From RYN-230 sp963814645 (GTDB lineage Bacteria > Actinomycetota > Actinomycetes > Streptosporangiales > Streptosporangiaceae), in NCBI GenBank assembly GCA_963814645.1, contig CAWFDX010000009.1, positions 1,091,303 through 1,155,302 of the forward strand: a stretch of 64,000 nt of DNA, in the 5' to 3' direction. A program made the position numbers and the translations under genes. Positions 24,410-32,105 of this stretch are shown piece after piece. The notes beneath the pieces were generated by a model. It made no database searches. It saw only the letters and a list, made by a program, of their open reading frames with translations, and was not told where the DNA came from. Each line of letters opens with the position of its first letter. Position 1 is the stretch's first letter.

Positions 24410-25400
24410 GGCGCCCAGCCCGCGCTGGCGGTGGTCTTGCGGCCCGCGCCCGCCAGGAACCGTGCCCGGCCGGGCACGGTTCGCTGCGGGCCTTCGGGTC
24501 GCCAGGCCCAGACATCGGCCAGCCCGGGCCGGGCCAGCCCGAGGCCGTCGAACCAGGCCGCGATCTCGGTCTCGGTCCGCCCGGTGACCGGCGCGGCCTC
24601 GCCGTAGCTGTCCTGCAGGCAGCGGATCAGCCCGGGGTCGGTGCCCGTGGACGTGCCGACGCTGATCACCAGGTAGCTGCCCGGCGGCATCCACGCCCGG
24701 TACGCCGCCACCGCACGGTCCGCCTCGTCGGGAGCCAGGAAATGCAAGACCGATACCAGCAGAACGCACACCGGCGCGTCAGTGTCGATGGCCTCGTTGA
24801 ATGCCTCGTCGCGTAACAAGCCGTCCGGGTCGCGGATGTCGCCCGCGACCACGCTCACGCTGCTCGTCGGCGGCCAGCAGCGCCCGGGCGTGGGCGAGCA
24901 CGACCGGGTCGTGATCGACGTAGACCACCCGGGCATCAGGGTGAACGGACTGGGCGACCTCGTGCATGTTAGGGCTGGCAGGCAGGCCCGAACCGAGATC
25001 GACGAACTGCCGGATGCCCTGCCGGGCCACGAACCGCACTGCGCGGTGCCAGGAACGCCCGGTTGGCCCGCGCGATGGCGGCTACCTCCGGGAACTGGCC
25101 GGTGATCGCATCCGCGGCCGCCCGGTCGGCGGCGTAGTGGTCCTTTTCCCGCAGCCAGTAGCCGTACATGCGGGCGATGTTCGGCCCGGCAGGCGAGAAG
25201 CTGGCCGGCGGAGCAGCCACGAGGTGCCCGGCCGGTTCGAGGGCCTCCCGCAACTCGCCGATCTCGGCGGTGACGACTGTGTGCGGTTGCAGACCCCGGT
25301 GCCGGCTGCGCGCGACATACCGGGACCGGCCGGGAGTCTCCTCCCGCCAGATCCGGTACGCCGGGAACTCCTCCCGCAGCACAGTCAACTCATCGCTCAC
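24406..25400 (-). pseudogene. SAM-dependent methyltransferase (Methyltransf_19 type), two frame changes
   Basis: The gene starts at the GTG at 25400 behind GGAGGTGACAGC. A leading segment (EEFPAYRIWREETPGRSRYV) of the kind seen as a small separate actinobacterial protein runs in frame into NIARMYGYWLREKDHYAADR, the methyltransferase N-terminus. After a shift near 25040 the SAM site IRQFVDLGSGLPASPNMHEV and VVYVDHDPVVLAHARALL follow. After a second shift near 24865 come VVAGDIRDPDGLL, VLLVSVLHFLAP and WFDGLGLARPGLADVWAW. All catalytic-fold motifs survive. Methyltransf_19 proteins are abundant in filamentous actinomycetes; the substrate is unknown. Confidence 0.7.
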
Positions 25401-25535
25401 CGCTGTCACCTCCGAGGTATCCATCCGTTCTCACATAGCTGCTGAGCTGGGGCTAGGCCAGTCCCCAGTTGCCGGGCCAGTGTCACCAGGCTCGCGAATA
25501 CGGCGGAACTTCGGTACCCCAGTAAGGGACGACTA

Positions 25536-25544
25536 GGGACGTCT
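25536..25544. promoter_or_regulatory. GGGACGTCT half-site upstream of the second XRE/PLD-like regulator
   Basis: This is identical to one arm of the palindrome at 24090-24110, with a near copy (GGGACGAC) 11 bp to its left. It lies 46 bp before the probable TTG start at 25590 and so is placed as an operator or activator site. Confidence 0.4.
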
Positions 25545-25589
25545 TGAGCTAGACTCGGGAGTGTCCTCGAGCTGTGAGGAGGCACCGGC

Positions 25590-26308
25590 TTGAACGAGAC
25601 CCTGTGCCGAGCGCTTCTCCAGGCGGACTGACCGAAGAAGACGTCGCCGCCCGCCTGCAGGTCGATCCCAAGACGGTCCGCCGGTGGCTGGAGGGCCGCT
25701 TGCCCTACCTGCGGTATCGATGGGCACTCGCTGCCATGGTCGGCTTACACGAGACTGACCTATGGCCACAGTTGAGAAGTGCTCGCTCCAGGCCCGGCGA
25801 AGTCCAGGCTGTTTATCCGCACCTCGATGCCGTGCCAGAGGATGTGTGGCTCAGGCTGTTCAGCTCGGCTGAGCGTGAGATCGGTATCCTGGCCGACACG
25901 GCCCAGCCCATCGCCACCCATCCGCGCGTGCTAGCCGTGCTGGCGCAGAGGGCAGCGTGGGGCGTACATATACGGTTCTGCCTGGCCCATCCTGGCGGCC
26001 TTGATGACGCTCAGCCGAGAACTGGCCAGCACGAGTGCATTTCTGCGGCAGAGGAAGTCCACGGGGTGCCCTCCGGGCTTGAGGAGTTGCGGCAGGAGGG
26101 CCAGGTAGAGATCCGGTTGCACCGGAGCACCGTATACGCCGCCGTCTACTTTGCCGACGATCAACTCCTCGTGAGTCAGCAGGCTTATGGCGTCCCTCCT
26201 GCGGAAGCCCCCGTTCTGCACCTCCACCGGACCGGGGATGGCGATATAAGCCCTGCCTACCTGGCCAGCTTCACGGACGTCTGGTCCACTGCCAAACCAA
26301 GGATGTAG
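25590..26308 (+). CDS. XRE regulator with PLD-like C-terminal domain, copy 2
   Basis: The best start is the TTG at 25590 behind GAGGAGGCACCG, reading NETLCRALLQA before a frame change near 25620 into GLTEEDVAARLQVDPKTVRR. From there the frame is open to 26308. HTH, then LYLRYRWALA-type linker, WLRLFSSAEREIGILA, a helical middle and YFADDQLLVSQQAYGVPPAE follow, ending YLASFTDVW. It is a diverged paralogue of 22215-22956 (same order of motifs; identical AEREIG and DDQLLV). The C-terminal half resembles the phospholipase-D-like sensor domain seen in actinomycete XRE proteins. Confidence 0.75.
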
Positions 26309-26349
26309 AGTCATGCCTGCACCGGCACGGGTCTGTGCCCACCGGCCCC

Positions 26350-26595
26350 TTCTCGGCGCTCTGTCTCACCCTGATCACCGTCGGCCGGCATGACTGGGTG
26401 ACTCCGGTGTCGGAGATCATCGCGCCGCTGATCCCGGACTCGCAGCTGGTGATCTTCGAGAAGTCGGGCCACTCACCGCCCAGCGACGAGCCCGAGCTGT
26501 TCCAGCGCGTCGTCCGCGACTTCCTCGCCGGAGTAGCCTCGGAGGCGTTTGCCAGGCAGCCCGGCGAAGGCACCGTGAGCGGGGCCGGAGGGTAG
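26350..26595 (+). pseudogene. C-terminal fragment of an alpha/beta hydrolase
   Basis: The frame reads LITVGRHDWVTPVSEII, IPDSQLVIFEKSGHSPPSDE and FQRVVRDFL. This is the last quarter of an alpha/beta hydrolase (proline iminopeptidase-like), including the catalytic aspartate (GRHDWVTP) and histidine (SGHSPP). The nucleophile elbow and N-terminal two thirds are missing. An ATG-less truncated remnant next to the AICE edge is the best description. Confidence 0.6.
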
Positions 26596-26673
26596 ACGGC
26601 GGGCCTTCAGAGCATCCGCCGCCGTGACCTTCTTAGGCGCCCGTGGCCTTGCGGCCGCGGTGGGGAATCCGGC

Positions 26674-26991
26674 TTAGGCGCCGACCTGAATGAGCAGTTC
26701 CTCCAGTTCCTCGCGGGTCACCCCGTTGCGCAGCGCGGCTGGCATGTGCACACGCATCTCGTGCGGGCGGCCCAGTGCGGTGTGCACGGCCACCGTGATC
26801 AGGCTCCGGTCTCGCAGGCTGAGCCCGGGGCGGGTCCAGACCCCGCCGTAGACCAGCGACGTGATCATGGAGGCGAGCTCATTGCCGAACACCGCGTCGC
26901 CGGCGTCTACCCGTTGGGCAAACTCAGGGCCGAGTACTTCGCCTGCGAGTTCGCGTCCGCGCGCGTACAGCGGGCGGTAGATGTCGTCCAT
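26674..26991 (-). pseudogene. Carboxymuconolactone decarboxylase family protein, C-terminally truncated
   Basis: The product has 105 residues: IYRPLYARGRELAGEVLGPE, FGNELASMITSLVYGGVW, LSLRDRSLITVAVHTALGRP and a final EELEELLIQVGA. CMD-fold (PF02627) proteins normally continue for 15-25 residues after this point (the last helix). A TAA directly after VGA cuts that off. It could still fold poorly or be inactive. Its surroundings (hydrolase fragment, little coding DNA) support decay. Confidence 0.6.
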
Positions 26992-27011
26992 GGCAGGGCC
27001 TCGATCTACGG

Positions 27012-27101
27012 GTGCATACCGAGATCCGGACGTTCGCCCTGCGGGGCGTCGTCGTGCTGATCGTGCTCATTCTCCTCGTGCTCGTCACGTATAAGCACTG
27101 A
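27012..27101 (+). CDS. Possible small transmembrane peptide
   Basis: A GTG-initiated frame of 29 codons reads a charged N-terminus (HTEIRTFALRG) followed by a strongly hydrophobic helix (VVVLIVLILLVLV) and a basic end. The composition is unlike random high-GC sequence. There is no clear ribosome site and the window here is degenerate, so it may instead be a remnant of a larger membrane protein. Confidence 0.25.
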   Translation: MHTEIRTFALRGVVVLIVLILLVLVTYKH

Positions 27102-27145
27102 CCCGCGGGGCGTGCCAGCCTCATAGCCCGCCGCCGGACCTGTGC

Positions 27146-28126
27146 TTACGGCCGGCCTCTGGCCAGCAGGGAAATGCACTCATAGGCCAGGTTCGCGGCC
27201 GCGATCCCGGTCACCTCAGCATGGTCATAGGCTGGCGCGACCTCGACGATGTCCACGCCGACAAGGTTCGCCCCGGCCAGACCGCGGACAATGCGCATGA
27301 GCTCCCGGCTGCTCAGCCCGGCCGCCTCAGGCGTGCCGGTGGCCGGCGCGAATGCCGGGTCCAGGACATCGATATCGATCGACAGGTACAGCGGCCGACT
27401 CCCGACCTGCTCGAGCAGCCGGTCGGTGATAGCCGGAACACCGGACTCGTCAACGTCGGTGCAACTGACGATGCCGAACCCGAGCTCACGGTCGTCGTGC
27501 AGGTCACTGACGTCGTAGACCGACCCGCGGATCCCCACGTGGGCGCTGTGGCCGGGAATGAACAGTCCCTCCTGCGCTGCCCGCCGGAACGGTGTGCCAT
27601 GGGTGTACTCGGCGCCGAAGTACATCGGCCAGGTATCCAGGTGCGCGTCAAAATGCAGCAGTGCGACCGGACCGTGCAGCTGGTTCACCGCGCGCAACAG
27701 CGGCAACGCGATCGTGTGGTCTCCGCCCAGAGTGATCAGGGGCTGGCCATCGGCGGCGACCTGGCGAGCGCCTTGCTCGATCTGGCTGATCGCTTCGGGG
27801 ATGTCGAAAGGATTGCAGCTGAGGTCACCGGCGTCGACTACCTGCTGATCGCGGAACGGGTAGGCCTGCTGGACCTGGTTGTAGGGCCGCAGCAAGCGCG
27901 ACGACTGCCGGATGTGCGCCGGGCCGAACCGGGCGCCGGGCCGGTAGGTGACACCGGAGTCGAAGGGGACGCCGACCACCGCCACGTCGTACCGGGTGAC
28001 GTCCTCCAGCCGGGGCAGCCGCGCGAACGTCGTCAGCCCGGCATACCGGGGTACCTGCAGCCCGTCCGCCTGCCCAACAATCGCGTGGCTCCGGGATCCC
28101 TGCTCGCTGTCAGTTCCGCCTGGCAT
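27146..28126 (-). CDS. speB: Ureohydrolase (agmatinase/guanidino-hydrolase family), copy 1
   Basis: The product has 326 residues. The arginase-fold dinuclear metal motifs are intact: LITLGGDHTIALP, LLHFDAHLDTW and LSIDIDVLDPAFAP. The N-terminal VVGVPFDSGVTYRPGARFGP and the loop HGTPFRRA are typical of agmatinases and guanidino-acid hydrolases, which release urea from a guanidino group. Sequence cannot separate agmatine from guanidinobutyrate, guanidinopropionate or guanidine as substrate. It is transcribed away from the PucR regulator, with the palindrome CATACGATCGTATG in the shared gap. Confidence 0.9.
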   Translation of the reverse strand: MPGGTDSEQGSRSHAIVGQADGLQVPRYAGLTTFARLPRLEDVTRYDVAVVGVPFDSGVTYRPGARFGPAHIRQSSRLLRPYNQVQQAYPFRDQQVVDAGDLSCNPFDIPEAISQIEQGARQVAADGQPLITLGGDHTIALPLLRAVNQLHGPVALLHFDAHLDTWPMYFGAEYTHGTPFRRAAQEGLFIPGHSAHVGIRGSVYDVSDLHDDRELGFGIVSCTDVDESGVPAITDRLLEQVGSRPLYLSIDIDVLDPAFAPATGTPEAAGLSSRELMRIVRGLAGANLVGVDIVEVAPAYDHAEVTGIAAANLAYECISLLARGRP

Positions 28127-28363
28127 CGCGTCCTCTTCGCCCGCCCGCAGTTGCTGCCCCGGTCATCACTTGCTCCCCGACCCGGGCTGGCCGTGCCAGG
28201 CCCGGAAGCGGTGCCCGGTTCACACCGGAATCTAGTAACCGCGAGCCAGACGGGACCACTGGCCGATCAGCACAATTATCCGGATCGGGACCATACGATC
28301 GTATGAACGCGCCGCGGGCATCAGCGGTTCGCGGGCGGGAGGTCAGCGAGTGGACGGCAACCG
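28127..28363. promoter_or_regulatory. Divergent promoter region with palindrome CATACGATCGTATG
   Basis: The perfect 14-bp palindrome at 28292-28305 lies between the leftward ureohydrolase and the rightward PucR gene. It shares the pattern ATAC-N4-GTAT, and nearby GGGAC and GATCCGG-like strings, with the gap before the permease (29932-29945). It is a strong candidate operator for the PucR regulator. Confidence 0.6.
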
Positions 28364-29905
28364 GTGAGCATCAGCGTCCGGGACCTGGCCGGCCAGCCGC
28401 ACCTGAGGATCGCGGTGATCGCGGGTGCGGCCGGACTTGATCGGGCCATCACCTGGGCGCATTCTTCTGACCTGCCCGAACCCTGGGACTGGATGTCGGG
28501 CGGCGAGTTGCTGATGAAGAACGGCCGGACGCTTGCGGCCGGAGCCAAAGGTCAGGCCGCGCTGGTCGAAGGCCTGGCCAGCGCGGGGGCGGCGGCCTGG
28601 TCATCGGCATCGACCCTGATACCCCGCCAGTCTCGCCGCGGGCAGTCGCGCTGGCCGACCAGCTCGGGCTGCCGGTTCTGACGGTGCCGTACTCGGTGGG
28701 ATTCATCGTGCTCAGCCGGGCCGTCGCGGACGCGCTGACCAACGAGGAGTCGATCCGCCTGGCCAAGGCCAGCCGGATCTACGCAACAATCCGGGCGGGC
28801 GTCACCGACAGCGACCCGGCTGCTTTCGTCGGACGGCTGGAAGCCGAACTGGATTGCCAGCTGTCGGTCGTCAACTCCGAGACGTGCAGCATCGTTCTGG
28901 ACGGCACCCGGCCGCTGCCGGAGCGGGTGCAGGCCAGCCTGGCATCGGCGCTGACCAGCCGCGGCCAGGCGGTCCCCGGACTGCTGCGCGTTGACCCCCG
29001 GGACCCGCACACGGCCATCGCGGTCGAGGTTCCGTATGAGGAGCCGACGCTGCTCGTGGCCTGGCGGCCTGACGGGCGGTCGTTCGACATGGTGCTGCTC
29101 CAGCACGCGGCGACCGCGATCGCCGTTGAAGTAGCCCATGCCTCCCTGCGCGGCGACCATCAGCGGCAGCTCGGGACCGAGTTGCTGGCCCAGCTGCTCG
29201 ATGCGCAGATCGACGCGGTCACGGCCGGCCGCGCAGCTGCGTGACCACTCGCTGGAACCCGCGACGGCGCGGCTGCTGGCAAGCCGGGGCGCAACCGCCG
29301 ACGATCAGCGCCGGCTGCACATCGGGCTGCGCCGACGGCACATCGACCACCTGCTGATCAGGCGTGTTGGCGTCCTGCTGGTGCTGCTCGCCGCCGACGG
29401 GGCGGCCGAGCCACCCGTGCCGCTGGTGCAAAGCCGCCTGGGCAGCAGCGCCATCGGCATCAGCCATCCGCTCGGGGATCCGCTCCGGGCCCCCGAGGCA
29501 CTGCGCGAGGCCATGTGGGCGCTGGCCGTCGCATCCGAGCGAGCGGACCGGCTGGCCTACTACGGTGGCGCTGCCCCGCTGCCGGCCCTGCGCGACCCCG
29601 CCGAGGCGCAGGCTCTGGTCGACCGGGTTCTGGGCCGGCTGGTCGCCTATGACCAGGCCAACAACAGCGACCTACTGCAGTCGCTGGCAGCATTCCTGGC
29701 CTGCCGCCGATCCTGGCAGCGCACGGCTGAACGGCTCAGCGTACACCGGCAGACCGTTGTCTACCGGCTCGCGCGCGTCGAGCAGCTCACCGGCCGGACG
29801 CTGGCCGAGACGGCTGACCTCGCTGAGTTGTGGCTGGCTTTGCGTGCCCTGGAGATGCTGACCGGCTCACCGGTCCTCGCCAGGCGCCCCGGCGGTCCGG
29901 GATAA
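28364..29905 (+). pseudogene. PucR family transcriptional regulator, two frame changes
   Basis: From the GTG at 28364 the N-terminal PucR domain reads ISVRDLAGQPHLRIAVIAG and WDWMSGGELLMKNGRTLAAG. After a shift near 28595 it continues VALADQLGLPVLTVPYSVGF through the GGDEF-like middle. After another near 29235 it continues QLRDHSLEPATARLLASRG and ends with the HTH_30 domain SLAAFLACRRSWQRTAERLS and VHRQTVVYRLARVEQLTGRT. The corrected protein is about 513 residues, normal for the family. PucR-type proteins activate purine, amine or allantoin catabolism, matching the genes on both sides. All domains are preserved apart from the two indels. Confidence 0.8.
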
Positions 29906-30013
29906 CGGCGGGACCGATCCGGCCCGGCATTCATACAAATGTATAGATCCGGTTTCGTGATTGTGCTGATCGGACAATGTTCACCGACCGTAGCCACTGG
30001 TTAGATTCCCGGC
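29906..30013. promoter_or_regulatory. Promoter region of the permease with palindrome ATACAAATGTAT
   Basis: The inverted repeat ATAC-AAAT-GTAT at 29933-29944 matches the symmetry of CATACGATCGTATG at 28292. It sits about 70 bp before the permease ATG. No riboswitch-like fold is obvious in the 108-bp gap. Confidence 0.55.
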
Positions 30014-31462
30014 ATGACGAGCACTATGGCCGGTAACGGCGACGGAATCGCGCCGGCGATCAAGGCCATCGAGCGGCGCAGCATCGACTACGTGCCGGAG
30101 TCCGAGCGGCACGGCCTGCCGTACCGGCTGTTTTTCATCTGGTGGTCGGCGAACATGCAGATGACGACCGTCCTCACCGGCGTGCTGGCGGCCGTCTTCG
30201 GCCTCACGTTCCTGTGGGCGCTGGTCGCCATCATCATCGGCGTCGCCATCGGCGGGCTGATCATGGCGTTGCACAGCGCCCAGGGCCCGGTACTGGGCAT
30301 CCCGCAGATGATCCAGTCGCGCGCCCAGTTCGGCTTCATCGGCGCCATCGTGCCGGTGGCCGTCTCGGTGATCATGTACGTCGGGTTCTTCGCCGCCAGC
30401 AACCTGCTGGGCGGCCAAGCCATCAACGCGGTCGCCCCGCACATCCCGCTCACCGCCGGCATCATCATCTGCGCGATCCTGACGACGCTGCTCGCCGTCG
30501 CCGGCTACGACGCCATCCACCGCTGGGCCGGGTATTGCGGGTGGGCTTTCCTGGTCGCGTTCCTGGCCCTGACCATCAGCCTGTTTGCCCGCGGGCTGGT
30601 GCCGTCCGCTGTCTGGCATTTCGGCTCGCTGCAGTTCGGCCCGTTCCTGCTGATGCTCGCGACCTCGGCGATCTGGGTGATCTCCTACGCCGTCTACGTG
30701 TCCGATTACAGCCGCTACCTGCCTGCCGACACCGACCGGTCCAAGACGTTCTGGTACACGTACTGGGGCGGCTGCATCTCCTCAGCCTGGCTGCTCGCCT
30801 TCGGCGCGCTGCTCGGGGTGATCTTGCCCAAGTCGATCGAAGACACCACGGCGGTGACGCTCAGCCTGGCCGGCCCGGTGAAGATCCCGCTGATGATCAT
30901 CATCGCGGCCGGAGTCATCTTCGTCAACGCGCTCAACGCCTACGGCGCCTCGCTGTGCTTCCTGACGATCACCGAGCAAGGCCGCAAGATCCTCGGGACC
31001 GGTCGCGGCGCCAGGGTCGGCACCCTGGTCGGCGTAGGACTCGTCGGGACGATCCTCGGCGTGTCAGCGTCCCCGCATTTCCTCACGGACTACTCGAACT
31101 TCCTGTTCCTGCTGCTGTACTTCCTGATCCCGTGGAGCGCGATCAACCTGGTGGACTTCTACCTGGTGAGCCGCGGACAGTACGACCTGCGATCGATCTT
31201 CGACATCCACGGGCAGTACGGGCAGGTCCGGGTCTGGGCAGTGACCTGCTACGCGATCGGCTTCCTGGTGGAAATCCCGTTCATGAACACCACCTTGTTC
31301 GAGGGACCGGTGGCCAAGTCAATGAACGGCGGCGACATCTCCTGGATCATCGGGCTGATCGTGGCCGGAGGCCTGTTCTATATCGGCTCCCGGATGGGCC
31401 TGGTACCTGCGCATCAGCCCACCCTGACCGGGTCGACGTCGGCAGCATCGGCCAGCAAATGA
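30014..31462 (+). CDS. NCS1-family purine/cytosine/hydantoin-type permease
   Basis: The product has 482 residues and twelve predicted membrane helices. The N-terminal RSIDYVPESERHGLPYRLFF and the first-helix motif WWSANMQMTT are signatures of the nucleobase:cation symporter-1 family (CodB/PucI/Mhp1). Ligands of the family are purines, pyrimidines, hydantoins, allantoin and thiamine; some actinobacterial members travel with guanidine or urea genes. Its stop overlaps the next ATG (ATGA), so transport is coupled to the DUF1989 protein and second ureohydrolase. Confidence 0.92.
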   Translation: MTSTMAGNGDGIAPAIKAIERRSIDYVPESERHGLPYRLFFIWWSANMQMTTVLTGVLAAVFGLTFLWALVAIIIGVAIGGLIMALHSAQGPVLGIPQMIQSRAQFGFIGAIVPVAVSVIMYVGFFAASNLLGGQAINAVAPHIPLTAGIIICAILTTLLAVAGYDAIHRWAGYCGWAFLVAFLALTISLFARGLVPSAVWHFGSLQFGPFLLMLATSAIWVISYAVYVSDYSRYLPADTDRSKTFWYTYWGGCISSAWLLAFGALLGVILPKSIEDTTAVTLSLAGPVKIPLMIIIAAGVIFVNALNAYGASLCFLTITEQGRKILGTGRGARVGTLVGVGLVGTILGVSASPHFLTDYSNFLFLLLYFLIPWSAINLVDFYLVSRGQYDLRSIFDIHGQYGQVRVWAVTCYAIGFLVEIPFMNTTLFEGPVAKSMNGGDISWIIGLIVAGGLFYIGSRMGLVPAHQPTLTGSTSAASASK

Positions 31463-32094
31463 CCGGCCAGGCGGGCGAGCAGACCCGCCCCGGCGGGACG
31501 GAGGAGGTCTTGGTCCCGGCGCGGTCTGGCCGGGCGCTGCGGGCCGAAGCCGGAAGCCTGATCGAGGTCGTGGATGTGGAGGGCAAGCAGGTCGCAGACT
31601 TTGTCGCCTTCACCGACGGCGACCTGACCGAATGGCTCTCCCCGACCCACACCCGCTCAGCGCTGGCGCGGCTGCGACTGCATGTCGGAGACGAACTGCT
31701 GTCGAACCGCCGGGAACCCATGTTCCGCCTAGTCCGGGACGACGTCGGGGTGCACGACCTGCTGTTTGCCATGTGCGACACCGGTCGCTACAGCCATGAC
31801 TACGGGATCACCGGTCACGCCAACTGCCGGGACAACCTGACCTCGGCGCTGGCCGGATACGGCGTGACGGACAACTGGCAGATTCCCGATCCGGTCAACG
31901 TCTTCCAGAACTCGCCGGTTGACGCCGGGTGGGGCATCGGCAGCGAGGAGCCCCGCAGCTCCGCTGGCGATGCGTTCGTGCTGCAGGCAGTCAGGAACGT
32001 GATCATCGGGGTGTCCGCCTGCCCGCAAGACCAGAACCCCTGTAACGGGTGGAATCCGACCGCCATCCTGATCCGGGTGCACTCCGCGGATTAG
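31459..32094 (+). CDS. Urea carboxylase-associated (DUF1989) family protein
   Basis: The product has 211 residues from the ATG at 31459, which overlaps the permease stop. Typical DUF1989 features are ADFVAFTDGDLTEWLSPTHT, LCxxC-like metal site MCDTGRYSHDYG, HANCRDNL, NVFQNSPVD and SACPQDQNPCNGWNPT. This family includes the CgdA/CgdB carboxyguanidine deiminase subunits of guanidine degradation. Here there is one gene and no biotin carboxylase nearby, so the exact role is open. The context favours a guanidino or ureido substrate. Confidence 0.87.
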   Translation: MTGQAGEQTRPGGTEEVLVPARSGRALRAEAGSLIEVVDVEGKQVADFVAFTDGDLTEWLSPTHTRSALARLRLHVGDELLSNRREPMFRLVRDDVGVHDLLFAMCDTGRYSHDYGITGHANCRDNLTSALAGYGVTDNWQIPDPVNVFQNSPVDAGWGIGSEEPRSSAGDAFVLQAVRNVIIGVSACPQDQNPCNGWNPTAILIRVHSAD

Positions 32095-32105
32095 CGAGGA
32101 GAGCT

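Larger units (their letters stand above)
14785..26308. mobile_element. Actinomycete integrative and conjugative element (AICE)-type module, integrase absent
   Basis: The order excisionase-like HTH protein, small proteins, prim-pol replication protein, DUF4913, VirD4-like ATPase, DUF2637/Spd-like membrane protein, HTH regulators, then Nudix and HD-phosphohydrolase genes matches the transfer/replication/regulation backbone described for AICEs (the nud and mdp genes of that literature). Genes from 14785 to 22102 run leftward and mostly overlap by 4-8 bp. Missing are a neighbouring integrase and a visible att pair. The boundaries are given as the outermost recognised genes, not as mapped ends. 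Confidence 0.6.

Noticed and set aside
29906..30013. Guanidine riboswitch before the NCS1 permease
   Set aside because: The 108-bp gap has only a short palindrome and no ACGR-type or long stem structure that I can recognise.
30142..31458. Upstream extension of the DUF1989 frame through the permease gene
   Set aside because: The extension is an Arg-rich misread of the NCS1 permease; the real start is the ATG at 31459.
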